64,000 nt of DNA from Actinomyces sp. 432 (GCF_009930875.1 NZ_CP025249.1:1116001-1180000), one strand, 5' to 3'; counted from the first letter of the stretch, positions 27,618 through 41,252 are shown. The notes: a model not told the origin generated them from the sequence alone. Numbers and translations: made by a program.

Positions 27618-30600
27618 TCACTGCTCATCCACCCGGGCGGCCGACTCACGCACGACCTGCAGCGGGGTCAGGCCGCCGCGCCACACCAGCACGCCGCGTC
27701 CCGGCACGGTGGCGCCGCGCGGGTCAATACTGCCGCGCAGCTGCCTGCCCGCGGCCTGCGCGGCCGGTCCCAGGCCCGGCCACAGCACCAGCACGGCCCC
27801 TCGTTCCCGCAGCAGGGCAAGCGGACCCCGATAAGTGCCGGCCGCGCGCTCCGTGGTCGCGGAGGCGATCACACAGCGCCCCTGGCTCACCGCCGCCTCC
27901 ACGCGCGCCTGCACCCCGGGGTCACTCAGGTCCAGGTCATCGGCGACGAGCGGGGCGGAGGCATCCGCGCCGACGGCGGCGTGAGCACAGCGGGCCAGCG
28001 CCGCAACCGCGGTACTGCGTCCGGATCCGGGAGGCCCAACCACGAGCACACACCCACCGGGCAGCGGCACCGGGGCGGCGCTGTCACCGCCCACCGCCCA
28101 AACGCCCGGAGCGGACGGCACTGTTATGGGGATTTCCTCCAGCCGGCGCAAACCGGGGCCGGGGCCGCGGTGCTCGTCCGGCTCGGGCAGAACCACCTGA
28201 CATGCGGTGGATTCGCCGCCGTCGAGCAGTACGCCGCGCCCCGGCCCCCGACCCGTGACGACGCCACGCGGCAACCCCGCCAGGGAGGCCTGAGTCGGCT
28301 GCACGGCCCCGAGCACCAGCCGCCGCCGTAGCGGTACGGTCCAACGCGCATTGGCTACCGTCAGCGGCGCAGCCACCAGCACCCCGGTCCCGGTCGAGGC
28401 GGCCGCGCGCACCACTGACTCGAGCAGCGCCAGTCCTTCACCCGGTCCGAGCGCCTCGTCCACAGACGCCAGCATGACGTCGACGTCGTCAATGGCCAGC
28501 AGGTCCCCGCGCAACGATCCCGCGGCCGCCAACGACCAAAGACGTGCCAGGCGCCGGGGATCGTCCCCTCCCACGACGGTACCCACCCCGGCCCGTCCCG
28601 CCAGCTCGGCCGGAGCGGAGTGCGGCTGTGCGCACACGTGCACATTCACGCCGCGGGCGAGCGCCCCCACCGCGGCCGAGTACACGGCCGTCGAGCGCCC
28701 GCATCCCGCTGCCCCCAGCACCAGCAGCGGCTCTGCCGGAGACCATACCCACGTGCTCAGGCGCTGCTGCTCGGGCAGGTCCGTCAGTAGCAGGATGCAG
28801 TCCGCGGAGCCAGCAGTGCCCTGCGCCTGCTCCGGCAGCGTCCCCGGGGCGGGCGCGGGCGCCTCGCGGGCGGCGGCGAGTGCCCGCGCCTGCCGACGGC
28901 GCACCCGCGCAGGCAGTGGTGGTGCCCAGGGGCGCCACGGGGTGATCGTGCCGGCCGCGGCGGCGACCTCCTCGATCAGGGCCGCCAGATGGCGCTCTGT
29001 GCCGCACCAGGGCGCCTGCAGCACCTCGCCCGCCTGCACCTGCGTCCCGGTGGACGTAAGCACTCGGCCCGGGTGCGCGGGCAGGTGCGCGGCGCCGTCA
29101 TGACCCAGTACGTCGCGGGAGTCCGCCGGATCCAGCACGCGCAGGCACACGCGCAGATTCGTGTTCGCGCGGATCGTGGGGGACACGGCGCCGCCCGGAC
29201 GCTGCGTTGACAGAATCAGGTGGATACCGAGGCTGCGGCCCTGCGCGGCCACCCTGACCAGCGAGTCGAGCACCTCCGGGTGCTCCGCTGCCAGGGTGGC
29301 GAACTCGTCAACCACCAGCACTAGCCTGGCGGGCGCGATTCCCGCAGCCAGGTAGGAGATGTCCTTGGCGCGGTGGTCGGCGAGCAGGCGCTCGCGGCGG
29401 CGCACTTCGGCCTCGAGTGACTCCAGGGCGCGGCGGGTGCCCGCCGGATCCAGGTCGGTCAGGACCCCGGCCGTGTGCGGCAGCTGGGCCAGCGGGCCGA
29501 AGGCGGCCCCGCCCTTGTAATCGACCAGGACCAGCGTCAGTGCCGTCGGTGGCCGGGAGGCCGCCAGCTGCAGCAGCCAGGAGATGAGCAGCTCCGACTT
29601 GCCCGAACCGGTTGTGCCCGCGAGCAGCGCGTGGGGACCATCCCGGACCAAGTCGACGGATACCGGCCCGCGGGAACCCACGCCCAGGACGGCCGGCAGG
29701 CCTGCAGACACCGCCTGCCAGCGACGTCGCAGAAGCGCTCGATCCAGGTCGGTGCACACCTCCTCTATCCGCACGCTTCCCGGTAGCTCGGCGGTCCGCC
29801 CGGCGGCCTCGTCGGTGCCGGGCAGCGGGATCCCCGCAGCAGCCAGGAGGACCGACCACCAGCGCTCACCGGGATCCACGGTCCGCCCGCGCACCGGCAG
29901 CACGCTGACAGCTACGGCCGCCCCCGTCAGCATCCCCGAGTCCGCGGCGCTCACGCTGACTTCCGACCGCCTGCCCTCGGGTCCCCAGGAGACATGCACA
30001 GCGGTAGCGTCCGCCTGCACCTGCCCGACTCCGCGCGCCAGCACCTGCGCGCCCCACCAACGCACGGCTGCTACCGCCATCGGCCCGGTCAGGGCGACGG
30101 AGTCGCCGGCGGCCACCCGTAACACCGTCCGACGCCGTCGGCGGCCGGTCCAGGCACGGACCTCATCCGCTTCCCTGGAGGAGGACTGCGCCCGGTGGGG
30201 CCCGCGCTCCCCGGCGTGCCGCACAGCAACGGCCAGAAGCATGCCCGCGGGGTCGGGAGTGCGCGCGCGCCGTCCGCGCCATCCCGCGGTGCCGGATACC
30301 GTCCGGCCCCGCCGATTCCCAAGCATCGGCACGAACCGAAGTAGCAGCATCACCCCCATGGGCGCCATGGCCAGCGCTCCCAGCGCTCCGCGGTTCCCGG
30401 TGCGAATAGTGACAACTACTAGCGTCACCAGCAGCCCGGCGGCCAGCCCCGAACCGAGGAGCATCCACCGGCTTTGCGCCGGTGTGGGCGGCTGCGGCGG
30501 GTGCAGGTCCGCGGGACGAGGACGCAGCTCCACCAGCGTCTCACCTAGGCGCAGCCGAGCTCCCGCGCGGCATTTCCGGGGCCGTGATCCCAACTTGCGC

Positions 30601-30929
30601 CAGCACCAGCGCCTGCGCACGCGCACACCGTTAGCGGAACCCGCATCCGACAGCAGCACACCGCGGTGGGTTTGCCGTACTCGTAGGTGCGATCGGGAGA
30701 TGGCCCGATCCGTGAGCACCCCGTCACGGCCGATGGTGCCCCGCTCGGGCAACGGGACTACGAGGCCCTCATCGCAACCGTCGAGCACCGCCAGATGCCA
30801 GGCAGATGCCAGCGCCTCGCGGGCGGCGGAAGCGGCCGGTGCGGCGGGGTCGGTCATCGTTGGGCCGGGCGCGGACGCACCGGTCCCGGCCAGCGGTGGC
30901 GCGGGCGGTAGGAGCGAATCGGTGTGCAT
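27618..30929 (-). CDS. EssC/EccC-like FHA-FtsK/SpoIIIE ATPase
   Basis: A 1103-residue protein with an FHA domain (about 48-130; GTIGRD..ISRSHLRV..SANGV), two membrane helices (about 155-200), and an FtsK/SpoIIIE ATPase with Walker A GTTGSGKSELL near 435, DYKGGAAFGPL, Walker B LVLVVDEFATL near 540, and STQRPGGAVSPTIRANTN. Two further P-loop-like modules follow, GAAGCGRST near 740 and GPPGSGRST near 966, the last two with degraded Walker motifs. Layout is that of EssC-like type VII secretion ATPases, which pull WXG100 substrates across the membrane. No WXG100, EccB/D/E or EsaA partner is beside it, so this may be an orphan or have distant partners. ATG at 30927-30929; divergent from ligA. Confidence 0.85.
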   Translation of the reverse strand: MHTDSLLPPAPPLAGTGASAPGPTMTDPAAPAASAAREALASAWHLAVLDGCDEGLVVPLPERGTIGRDGVLTDRAISRSHLRVRQTHRGVLLSDAGSANGVRVRRRWCWRKLGSRPRKCRAGARLRLGETLVELRPRPADLHPPQPPTPAQSRWMLLGSGLAAGLLVTLVVVTIRTGNRGALGALAMAPMGVMLLLRFVPMLGNRRGRTVSGTAGWRGRRARTPDPAGMLLAVAVRHAGERGPHRAQSSSREADEVRAWTGRRRRRTVLRVAAGDSVALTGPMAVAAVRWWGAQVLARGVGQVQADATAVHVSWGPEGRRSEVSVSAADSGMLTGAAVAVSVLPVRGRTVDPGERWWSVLLAAAGIPLPGTDEAAGRTAELPGSVRIEEVCTDLDRALLRRRWQAVSAGLPAVLGVGSRGPVSVDLVRDGPHALLAGTTGSGKSELLISWLLQLAASRPPTALTLVLVDYKGGAAFGPLAQLPHTAGVLTDLDPAGTRRALESLEAEVRRRERLLADHRAKDISYLAAGIAPARLVLVVDEFATLAAEHPEVLDSLVRVAAQGRSLGIHLILSTQRPGGAVSPTIRANTNLRVCLRVLDPADSRDVLGHDGAAHLPAHPGRVLTSTGTQVQAGEVLQAPWCGTERHLAALIEEVAAAAGTITPWRPWAPPLPARVRRRQARALAAAREAPAPAPGTLPEQAQGTAGSADCILLLTDLPEQQRLSTWVWSPAEPLLVLGAAGCGRSTAVYSAAVGALARGVNVHVCAQPHSAPAELAGRAGVGTVVGGDDPRRLARLWSLAAAGSLRGDLLAIDDVDVMLASVDEALGPGEGLALLESVVRAAASTGTGVLVAAPLTVANARWTVPLRRRLVLGAVQPTQASLAGLPRGVVTGRGPGRGVLLDGGESTACQVVLPEPDEHRGPGPGLRRLEEIPITVPSAPGVWAVGGDSAAPVPLPGGCVLVVGPPGSGRSTAVAALARCAHAAVGADASAPLVADDLDLSDPGVQARVEAAVSQGRCVIASATTERAAGTYRGPLALLRERGAVLVLWPGLGPAAQAAGRQLRGSIDPRGATVPGRGVLVWRGGLTPLQVVRESAARVDEQ

Positions 30930-31018
30930 GGGCTGAGCCTGCTCCAGGCGGCCGGTACTGCGGGGCGGGCCTGGGGATGGGCCGCGCCCGCGCTGCTGCC
31001 AACGACGCCTGTGGATAG

Positions 31019-33520
<2,502 letters not shown>

Positions 33521-33528
33521 CGTGCATC

Positions 33529-33562
33529 GGCCCACCCGGGGTCTTCACCCTCCGGGTGGGCC
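33529..33562. terminator. Bidirectional hairpin between ligA and the L,D-transpeptidase
   Basis: An 11-bp perfect stem, GGCCCACCCGG (33529-33539) with its complement (33552-33562), loop 12. Neither side has a strong T run, but its place between two convergent stops suits a shared terminator. Confidence 0.7.
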
Positions 33563-33604
33563 GAGTGCCTGGGCGGTCCGCCGGGCCGCCCAGCGTCGCT
33601 AGAC

Positions 33605-35496
33605 TCAGTAGTGGCTTACCACGGTGGTTCCGATCTCGGACCAGTCATAGAACCACTTAGCCTCCGAAACCGGCATGTTGAGGCAGCCGTGCGAGCCGGA
33701 GAATCCCCAACTGGAGCGCCAGGGGCGCCGTGCAGGGCGTAGCCCTGGTAGAAGTAGGCGATCCAGGGAACATTCTCGGTCTCGTAGTTCGTCCCGTCGG
33801 CGTTCTGACCGCGCATGGTCTGCGTCTCGTACTTCAGATAGACGTGGTAGGTGCCGGTTACGGTCGGGGTGGCGGCGGCGCCGTCGACCACGGAGACAGG
33901 CCCGCGCATAACCGTCGCACCCTCGTAGGCGGTCACTGTCTTGTCAGACAGGTTGATATCCACCCACTTCTCACCGTCGGCCGCCTGGTAGACCAGGTTC
34001 TCGGCGCCGTCGGCGATCGCCCGCTCCTCCCACTGCTCGTCGCTCGTGGTCATCTCGAAGCTGCCGCTGTAGGCCTCGCCGTTGGACAGCGACTTTGAGA
34101 TCGCCTTGGCAACGGCTTCCGCGTTGTTGACCGTCTGCCCGGCGACCGCCTCAACGCTGGTGGCAACGACCTCGCCGGCGGAGTTGACGTTCCGTTGTCC
34201 CACCACCGGTGTCACGTTCGCCTCGGTCGCCTGGGCGTCGACCCACTGCGCAACCTTGCCGCTGTCGATCGACAGCGTGGGAGCAGCATCAAGGCTCTCC
34301 GTCACCGAGATCCAGGACGCCTTGGTCGCGGCGTCTGCGGTGTAGGAGGTGTCCCCGGAGGCGGTGGCCACGGTGACGTCCTGGGAAATCCACTCGTTCG
34401 CGGTATCCGCCACCGCCTGTGCGTCCTCGTCCGAGACCGCCGGCTGGGTGTTCTCGTAAGTGACGTCCACCGAGCTGGAGCTGAGTGAGGCCGCGGCCGC
34501 GGCGGCGGCGTCAGCCAGGGTGCCTGTATCAACACTCAGGCCTGCACTTGCGGCGGTGACCTCGAAGGCGGTCGAGTCAGAGTCCAGCTTGATAGAGGCG
34601 TTCTTGGCCTTTGAGTGGTCGTCGGGAACAAGACCGCCGGCGTAGTCCTCGAGCACGGCGTCGTCGCTGGAGGTGACCACACCGATATCGGCGTGGTTCA
34701 GCAAGGCCCTGAAGCGGTCGATGATGCCGGCTCCATGCTGCATGGCTGCATCCGCGGTGGCATCAGCGTCCACCGTGGTTCCCAGCTCGGCGAGCGTGGC
34801 GGTGGCCTCGGCGTCGCCGGTGATAGTAACCGTGGCGGCGTCCGCCTTAGTGCTGACCACGTCGGCAATCTCCTGCCGGCTCATCCCGGCCACATCGATG
34901 CCCGCCACCGTGGTGCCCGGGACCGCGACGTCCGCGTAGTGCTCGGCGTAGGCGTACCCGCCCACACCCATCAGTATGGCTGCCGTGGCCACGGCAGCCA
35001 GTGCCCGCCGACGGCGCCGGGACAGGCGTTTGGCGGGGGTGGTGTCCGCCGCTTCTGCGCTGGCGGCGGATGCGGGGGAGGGGTGAGCCGTCGCGGCGCT
35101 CTGAGCCGAAGCGGGCGAGGCGGTCGTAAACGCTGTGTCCGGCTCCGCCGGCGTCGCGGCTTGGGGCGTGTCCGCACTGGGTGAGATTGAAGGCGGCATG
35201 GAGGCCGGTGGCGGCGCAACGGCAGACTGTGCCGTGGCGCTATTCGCGGTGTCGGTATCCGACGCCGATACGGGTGGGGAGAGCGGCTCCGCGGGCGCGG
35301 CGGCGGGTGTGCCCGCTGTCGGTCCGGATCCGTTGGCCGCCATTTTTGAGGTTCGTGCGGTGGCAGGAGTCTCGCCGTACGGGCTTTTCAGGACCGTGTT
35401 GGAGGCAGCGCCATCGGCGACGGGTCCGTCGGCCGGTGCCGAGGACTCGTCCGTCTCCTCCGGGAACGGCCCGGTGGGGAGCTTGTCGCTTTGCAT
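33605..35496 (-). CDS. L,D-transpeptidase with PG-binding domains (frameshifted in this sequence)
   Basis: A cell-wall cross-linking enzyme of about 630 residues when repaired. Order: disordered Pro/Ala/Thr N-terminus (1-155), RRRRRALAAVATAAILMGVG signal anchor near 160-180, two PG_binding_4/VanW-like repeats (about 190-470), then the YkuD catalytic domain (WVDINLSDKTVTAYEGATVM...). The frame breaks in GGGG at 33722-33725 (CCCC on the coding strand). In the corrected frame HGAPWRSSWGFSGSHGCLNMPVSEA appears, with the catalytic Ser-His-Gly-Cys, and ends at TGA 33605-33607; the uncorrected frame loses the catalytic Cys. ATG at 35494-35496 has AAGGA just upstream; the longer frame to 35928 has non-coding composition. 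Confidence 0.9.
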
Positions 35497-35763
35497 AGGA
35501 TCCTTATTCGCCGGCAGCCTGCCGCAGTGACGGACCGCCCTGTTCTGGGTATCCGCTCCAGCCGCGGAACCTTCAGCGTCAATGACACCGGCCTGCGCTG
35601 GGAATGTCAATGTTGTCCGACTCCGCGTGCCTGTGACTTCCCACATGCGAGCCCGACGGCTGCTGGCGCTCGAGGCATGGCGTCGGGGACTGCGTCCCAC
35701 GGTGGGCGCGCGCGGCGCGGTGTCGGCTCGGCAGTGGGACGGTGAGTGGATAGACTCGGGCGC

Positions 35764-36069
35764 ATGTCTGCCATTTCCAAGGATGAGGTGATCCGCGTCG
35801 CGGCGCTCGCGCGCGTGGCCCTGAGTGATGAGGAGGTCACGCGGCTGGCCGGCGAGCTGGACGCAGTTGCCTCCTCGTTCGCCCGGGTTACGAGCGTGGT
35901 CACACCCGATCTGCCGGCCACCTCGCATCCAGTTCCGCTAACCAACGTGATGCGGGAAGACGTTCCCGGCCCGACGCTCGACGTCGGTGAGCTCCTCGCC
36001 GGCGCCCCCGCCGCCGAGGACTCAGCCTTCCTCGTGCCCCGCATTCTCGGAGAGGACTCCGCCTCGTGA
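35764..36069 (+). CDS. gatC: Asp/Glu-tRNA amidotransferase subunit C
   Basis: A 101-residue GatC, the small subunit holding GatA and GatB together in the transamidosome that converts Glu-tRNA-Gln (and Asp-tRNA-Asn). Seen: [22 protein letters not shown] and the C-terminal [13 protein letters not shown] 35764 is preferred over an upstream in-frame GTG (35746). Its stop overlaps the gatA GTG by four bases. First gene of gatCAB, divergent from the L,D-transpeptidase, with a ~270-base shared promoter region. Confidence 0.95.
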   Translation: MSAISKDEVIRVAALARVALSDEEVTRLAGELDAVASSFARVTSVVTPDLPATSHPVPLTNVMREDVPGPTLDVGELLAGAPAAEDSAFLVPRILGEDSAS

Positions 36070-37652
36070 ACAACGAAACCCGCCCGAGCGCCCAGACGTC
36101 GACGGGCAGCAAAACCGCAGCCGACCGGATGGATGCCATTACGCAGACGGCCGCGCAGCAGGCGGCCGCCCTGGCCGCAGGCGCGGTCTCCTCCCGCGAG
36201 CTCACTCAGGCGCACCTTGATCGCATCGCCGCCGTCGACGGTGCCGTGGGAGGCTTCCTCGACGTTGATGCGGACAAGGCGCTGGCTGCTGCAGACGCTG
36301 CCGACGCCGCCCGCCGGGAGGCCGCCGCGGCCGGCGGCACCGTGCCGGAGCTGACCGGTGTGCCGGTGGCCGTAAAGGACCTGATCGTCACCCGCGGCCA
36401 GGTCACCACAGCCGCCTCTAAGATCCTGGAGGGCTGGGTCCCGCCCTATGACGCGACCCTGGTGAAGAACCTGCGGGCGGCCCATCTCCCGATTCTGGGC
36501 AAGACCAACCTGGACGAGTTCGCCATGGGTGGCTCCACCGAGTACTCGGCCTTCGGCCGTACCGCCAATCCCTGGGACCTGGGCCGCATCCCGGGCGGCT
36601 CCTCGGGTGGTTCTGCGGCCGCCGTCGGCGCCTTCGAGGCTCCAGTCGCCGTCGGCACCGACACGGGTGGCTCCATCCGGCAGCCGGCCGCCGTTACCGG
36701 CACCGTAGGCGTCAAGCCGACCTACGGCACGGTCTCGCGCTTCGGCGTGATTGCCATGGCCTCCTCCCTGGACACGCCCGGTCCCATGGCGCGCACCGTG
36801 CTCGACGCTGCGCTCCTGCACGACGTCATTGCCTCGTACGACCCGCTCGATTCCACGTCGCTGCCGGACGCTCCGCGCGGCATGGCAGACGTGGTGCGCG
36901 CTGCCCGGGAAGGGGCTGATTTGAGCGGGCTACGCGTTGGCGTCGTCGCCGAGCTCGACGGCGGCGAGGGCTACCACGCCGGCGTAGTCGACTCTTTCCA
37001 CCAGGCCCTGGCCCTGCTGGAGGAGGCGGGCGCCGTGGTTGAGACCGTCTCCCTGCCCCACCTGGAGTACGCACTGGACGCCTACTACCTGATCATGCCG
37101 GCGGAGGCGTCCTCCAACCTCGCCCGTTATGACGGCATGCGCTACGGCCTGCGCGTAGAGCCCACCAAGGGCCCGGTAACTGCCGAGACCGTCATGTCCG
37201 CCACGCGCGGCGCCGGGTTTGGCGATGAGGTCAAGCGGCGCATAATCCTGGGCACGCACGTGCTGTCCGCCGGCTATTACGACGCGTACTACGGCTCCGC
37301 CCAGAAGGTTCGTACCCTGGTGCAGCGTGACTTCACCGCGGCCTGGCAGCAGGCGGACGTGCTCGTGTCCCCGACGGCGCCGGTCACGGCCTACCGCTTC
37401 GGTGAGAAGGACGACCCACTGGCCATGTACAAGTTGGACGTGACCACCATTCCAGCCAATCTTGCCGGCGTGCCGGCCATGAGCCTGCCCTCGGGGCTGA
37501 GCGATGACGGGCTGCCTGTCGGTTTCCAGATCCTGGCGCCGCAGCGCGCCGATGACCGTCTCTACCGAGTCGGCGCGGTGCTGGAGGAGATGTTGGAGAA
37601 GAAGTGGGGCGGTCACCTGCTTGCCCAGGCCCCCGAGCTGGAGGTGAAGTGA
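36066..37652 (+). CDS. gatA: Asp/Glu-tRNA amidotransferase subunit A
   Basis: A 528-residue amidase-signature subunit that generates ammonia from glutamine. Catalytic triad elements: Lys in VAVKDLIVT, cis-Ser in [12 protein letters not shown] and nucleophile Ser in [16 protein letters not shown], followed by [25 protein letters not shown] start overlaps gatC; the next gene starts two bases after its stop. An N-terminal extension of some 20 residues before [11 protein letters not shown] suggests that a later ATG (36129) could also initiate. Confidence 0.96.
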   Translation: MNNETRPSAQTSTGSKTAADRMDAITQTAAQQAAALAAGAVSSRELTQAHLDRIAAVDGAVGGFLDVDADKALAAADAADAARREAAAAGGTVPELTGVPVAVKDLIVTRGQVTTAASKILEGWVPPYDATLVKNLRAAHLPILGKTNLDEFAMGGSTEYSAFGRTANPWDLGRIPGGSSGGSAAAVGAFEAPVAVGTDTGGSIRQPAAVTGTVGVKPTYGTVSRFGVIAMASSLDTPGPMARTVLDAALLHDVIASYDPLDSTSLPDAPRGMADVVRAAREGADLSGLRVGVVAELDGGEGYHAGVVDSFHQALALLEEAGAVVETVSLPHLEYALDAYYLIMPAEASSNLARYDGMRYGLRVEPTKGPVTAETVMSATRGAGFGDEVKRRIILGTHVLSAGYYDAYYGSAQKVRTLVQRDFTAAWQQADVLVSPTAPVTAYRFGEKDDPLAMYKLDVTTIPANLAGVPAMSLPSGLSDDGLPVGFQILAPQRADDRLYRVGAVLEEMLEKKWGGHLLAQAPELEVK

Positions 37653-37653
37653 C

Positions 37654-39150
37654 GTGAGTGATGAACTGATGGACTTTGAGGAGGCCGTGCGCCGCTACGA
37701 CCCGGTGATCGGCCTGGAGGTGCACGTGGAGCTCGGAACGGCCACCAAGATGTTCGACGCCGCGCCCAACGTCTTCGGGGCGCAGCCGAACACCATGGTG
37801 ACTCCGACGAGTGCTGGTCTTCCGGGCTCACTGCCGGTGGTCAACGGCAAGGGTGTGGAGTACGCCATTCGGATCGGCCTGGCCCTGGGGTGCGAGATCG
37901 CTGAGACCTGCCGCTTCGCCCGGAAGAATTACTTCTACCCGGATCTGTGCAAGGACTTCCAGACCTCCCAGTCGGACGAACCGATCGCCTACGACGGTGC
38001 CGTCCCGGTGGAGCTGGAGGACGGCACGGTGTTCACGGTGCCGATTGAGCGGGCTCACATGGAGGAGGACGCCGGCAAGAACATCCACATCGGCGGTACT
38101 GATGGCCGCATCGAGGGTGCCGACCACTCCTTGGTGGACTACAACCGTGCCGGGGTGCCACTGGTGGAAATCGTCACCCGCCCGATCGAGGGCGCCGGCG
38201 CCAGGGCCCCGGAGGTCGCCGCGACCTATGTGCGCACGCTGCGGGACATCTTCCGGGCGCTGGGCGTGTCCGAGGCCCGGATGGAGCGGGGCAATGTGCG
38301 CGCGGACGTCAACGTCTCCTTGCGTGAGAGTCCTGACTCGCCTATGGGCACGCGCACCGAGACCAAGAACGTCAACACCTTCCGCGGAATTGACGCCGTC
38401 GTGCGCTACGAGATCAGCCGCCAGGCGGCGATCCTCGCCGCCGGCGGTACGGTGCAGCAGGAGACCCGGCACGGGCAGGCCGACGGCACCACCCGCGCCG
38501 GGCGTATCAAGTCCGACGCCGACGACTACCGCTATTTCCCCGAACCCGACCTGGTACCGCTCGCGCCCAGTCGTGAGTGGGTTGAGGAGATCCGGGCGGG
38601 TCTGCCGGAGATGCCGGCGGCAAAGCGACGCCGTCTGAAGGCTGAGTGGAACCTGGCCGACGACGAGATGCGCGACGTCGTCAACGCGGGCGCGCTCGAG
38701 CTGATTGAGGCCACGGCTCTGGCCGGCACGACCGGCCAGGCCGCGCGGAAGTGGTGGATGGGGGAGTTGGCCCGAGCTGCCAAGGAGCAGGAGGTCGCCC
38801 TGGAGGACCTGCCCATCACCCCCGCGCAGGTGGCCCAGCTGCAGAATCTGGTTGACTCCGGTCGGCTGACGGACAAGCTCGCGCGTCAGGTGCTGGAGGG
38901 CGTGCTGGCGGGTGAGGGCGATCCCGAGGCAGTGGTGGAGGCCCGCGGACTCGAGGTCGTCTCCGATGAGGGCGCACTGCTGGCTGCGGTCGACGAGGCC
39001 CTGGCCGCCAACCCCGATGTCGCCGAGAAGATTCGCGGCGGCAAGGTCAAGGCGGCGGGTGCCATCGTCGGTGCGGTTATGAAGGCCACTAAGGGCCAGG
39101 CTGACGCGCGCCGAGTGCGCGAGCTGGTTATGGAGCGCGTGGGCGCGTGA
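37654..39150 (+). CDS. gatB: Asp/Glu-tRNA amidotransferase subunit B
   Basis: A 498-residue GatB, binding misacylated tRNA and transferring ammonia to it. Seen: [94 protein letters not shown] and the C-terminal YqeY-like tail. GTG start at 37654, right after gatA. Completes the gatCAB operon. A Cys replaces the usual Pro in the YPDxPK-like element; seen here only once and of unclear meaning. A perfect hairpin 50 bases downstream ends the transcript. Confidence 0.96.
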   Translation: MSDELMDFEEAVRRYDPVIGLEVHVELGTATKMFDAAPNVFGAQPNTMVTPTSAGLPGSLPVVNGKGVEYAIRIGLALGCEIAETCRFARKNYFYPDLCKDFQTSQSDEPIAYDGAVPVELEDGTVFTVPIERAHMEEDAGKNIHIGGTDGRIEGADHSLVDYNRAGVPLVEIVTRPIEGAGARAPEVAATYVRTLRDIFRALGVSEARMERGNVRADVNVSLRESPDSPMGTRTETKNVNTFRGIDAVVRYEISRQAAILAAGGTVQQETRHGQADGTTRAGRIKSDADDYRYFPEPDLVPLAPSREWVEEIRAGLPEMPAAKRRRLKAEWNLADDEMRDVVNAGALELIEATALAGTTGQAARKWWMGELARAAKEQEVALEDLPITPAQVAQLQNLVDSGRLTDKLARQVLEGVLAGEGDPEAVVEARGLEVVSDEGALLAAVDEALAANPDVAEKIRGGKVKAAGAIVGAVMKATKGQADARRVRELVMERVGA

Positions 39151-39202
39151 ACGCTGCTCGCGGAGGGCGGCGCAGCACTCGCGGTCGCGCTGGTGCATGA
39201 CG

Positions 39203-39247
39203 GGATCTGGCTGTCTCATGGTTCACAACCATGAGACAGCCAGATCC
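39203..39247 (+). terminator. Long perfect hairpin terminator after gatB
   Basis: A perfect 21-bp stem, 39203-39223 with 39227-39247, and a three-base loop CAC, followed by TTGCTC. It lies in the gatB/malic-enzyme intergene and should end the gat transcript. Confidence 0.88.
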
Positions 39248-39351
39248 TTGCTCGCCGTGAGGGGATAGGCTCGGATCAGCAGATTCAGCTTTGAAGACCG
39301 GCGACCGTCGTTGGTCTGTCCAAGATTTCCACAACGGAGGAACACGCCCCC

Positions 39352-40737
39352 ATGGCACAGCCGAGTCCCAGCTACACCGTCGCTCTCCACCTCGAGGTCC
39401 CTGCCTCTCAGAAGGCCGTCACCACGCTCGTTGACACTGCCTCTGCGACCGGGGCCATCGTCAACGGCGTGGACGTCGCCGATACCGACGGAGACACACT
39501 GATCGTTGACCTGACTGCCGACACGCGCGATTCCAAGCACCGGGCCGAGCTGGTTGACGCGCTTAAGAAACTCAGCGGCGTCATCGTCCACAATGTCGGC
39601 GACTCCACCTTCCTTGCCCACGTGGGCGGAAAGGTTGAGGTTGCCCCCCGTACTCCCATTCACAACCGCCGGGACCTGGCCCGGGTGTACACCCCCGGGG
39701 TCGCCCGCGTGTGCAAGGCAATCCATGACCACCCCGAGCGTGCGCGTCAGCTAACCATCAAGAAGAACACGGTTGCGGTCGTCACGGACGGGACCGCGGT
39801 GCTCGGCCTGGGGGACATCGGCCCCGAGGCAGCCATGCCGGTTATGGAGGGCAAGGCCGTGCTGTTCAAGCAGTTCGGCGACGTCGATGCCTGGCCGGTT
39901 GCGCTGGACACCAAGGATCCCGAGGAGATCATCAAGATCGTCAAGGCGATCGCCCCTGCCTACGGCGGCATCAACCTTGAGGACATCGCCGCACCCAAGT
40001 GCTTCGACATCGAGGCGCGCCTGCGCGAGGAACTCGACATCCCGGTCTTCCACGATGACCAGCACGGTACCGCCATCGTCACTCTCGCAGCGCTGATCAA
40101 CGCGCTCAAGGTCGTCGGCAAGAACATTGAGGACGTGCGTATTGTCCTGTCGGGGGTGGGCGCGGCCGGTTCCGCCATTGCCAAGCTGCTCATGGCTCAC
40201 GGCGCCACCGACATCGTCGGCTATGGCCGCTCGGGCGCGCTCAACAGCGAGCACACCGAGGGTATGAACGAGCACCGCAAGTGGCTGGCGGAGAACACCA
40301 ACCCGCGCCACGTGTCCGGCCCCCTCAAGGAGGGACTCAAGGGTGCCGACGTGTTCATCGGCGTCTCTAGCGGGAACCTGCTTGAGCCGAAGGACCTCGC
40401 AGCGATGAATGAGGGCGCGATCGTCTTCGCGATGGCGAATCCGACGCCAGAAGTGGATCCCGTGGGAGCAGCCGACTACGCGGCGGTGGTCGCGACCGGA
40501 CGCAGTGACTTCCCGAACCAGATCAACAACGTGCTGGCGTTCCCGGGCCTGTTCCGCGGGCTGCTGGACACCGGAATCACCGAAATCTCCGTGGAGCTGC
40601 TGCGCGCTGCGGCTACCGGGATCGCCGATGTGATTGCAGACGAGGAGTTGAGCCCCGTCTATGTCATCCCCGGTGCGTTCGACAAGCGGGTCGCCGCCGC
40701 GGTTGCGAAGGCCGTGCGCAAGTTCGCAGCCGTGTAG
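39352..40737 (+). CDS. NAD(P)-dependent malic enzyme with N-terminal ACT domain
   Basis: A 461-residue malic enzyme, decarboxylating malate to pyruvate. Residues 1-80 are ACT-like ([23 protein letters not shown]...), a regulatory domain for amino-acid or other small ligands. The catalytic part shows [53 protein letters not shown] and the Rossmann [18 protein letters not shown], with the [20 protein letters not shown]-terminal region. The ATG (39352) has GGAGGAA upstream. Stand-alone gene ahead of the rRNA operon. NAD versus NADP cannot be decided confidently from the motif. Confidence 0.93.
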   Translation: MAQPSPSYTVALHLEVPASQKAVTTLVDTASATGAIVNGVDVADTDGDTLIVDLTADTRDSKHRAELVDALKKLSGVIVHNVGDSTFLAHVGGKVEVAPRTPIHNRRDLARVYTPGVARVCKAIHDHPERARQLTIKKNTVAVVTDGTAVLGLGDIGPEAAMPVMEGKAVLFKQFGDVDAWPVALDTKDPEEIIKIVKAIAPAYGGINLEDIAAPKCFDIEARLREELDIPVFHDDQHGTAIVTLAALINALKVVGKNIEDVRIVLSGVGAAGSAIAKLLMAHGATDIVGYGRSGALNSEHTEGMNEHRKWLAENTNPRHVSGPLKEGLKGADVFIGVSSGNLLEPKDLAAMNEGAIVFAMANPTPEVDPVGAADYAAVVATGRSDFPNQINNVLAFPGLFRGLLDTGITEISVELLRAAATGIADVIADEELSPVYVIPGAFDKRVAAAVAKAVRKFAAV

Positions 40738-40843
40738 GCACCGCGCTTCGCCCCTATGAGGTGAACAAGCGGACTGCGGCGAGGACGAGTCCGGCTTGCC
40801 GGTAAGCGGAGCATCAGCAATACAGGCCCGCACAGGGCCGTCG

Positions 40844-40890
40844 AGGAGGCTGTTGGCAGCGCCCGCAGGGGGTGGCGCCAACAGCCTCCT
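40844..40890 (+). terminator. Hairpin between malic enzyme and rRNA operon
   Basis: Perfect 14-bp stem (40844-40857 with 40877-40890) with a 19-base GC-rich loop. No T run. Lies about 105 bases after the malic enzyme stop. The rest of 40738-41090 holds no credible gene. Confidence 0.65.
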
Positions 40891-41095
40891 ACCGCATTTA
40901 CCGCCCGCTAGCACCGCTGCCTGCACGTGTTGGCGCGCTGCACGTAGCGGAGACACAGCCGGGCACAGGAGGTCCACGGAATCGATACCCGGGCCCTGCC
41001 TCTGTCCGCGGCCGGGATGCGGTGACAGAGGCGTGGATGCTGCAGGAGTCTTCTTGCAGCAACGTGCTTAGTGGCCTGATTCATAGGCGTCCAGT

Positions 41096-41126
41096 TTGAC
41101 TGGTACCGGTATGAAGGCGCTAGAGT
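41096..41126 (+). promoter_or_regulatory. rRNA promoter P1
   Basis: TTGACT at 41096-41101 and TAGAGT at 41121-41126 with a 19-base spacer, about 270 bases before the 16S gene. Sigma-70-like, typical for actinobacterial rRNA promoters, though the spacer is long. Confidence 0.6.
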
Positions 41127-41223
41127 ACAGCTCGCCGCGTCGGGCTAGCGCTCGAAAAAGCACGGACCGCGCGGCTCCGTGATCGCGAGGGATCGGCTGT
41201 GATCGGGGACATGATCCCCGAAC

Positions 41224-41252
41224 TTGACAGTCGAATGTGAACCTCATAAGAT
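41224..41252 (+). promoter_or_regulatory. rRNA promoter P2
   Basis: Consensus -35 TTGACA (41224-41229), 17-base spacer, -10 TAAGAT (41247-41252), about 145 bases before the 16S gene. The best match to a housekeeping promoter in the window. The leader that follows (about 41325-41402) is very G/T-rich. Confidence 0.8.

Noticed and set aside
27475..28331. Plus-strand frames of up to 252 codons
   Set aside because: Antisense to the FHA/FtsK gene, Arg/Pro-rich shadow composition.
37828..39219. 463-codon minus-strand frame
   Set aside because: Shadow of gatB with no recognisable domain.
39751..40977. 408-codon minus-strand frame
   Set aside because: Shadow of the malic enzyme gene running into its intergene.
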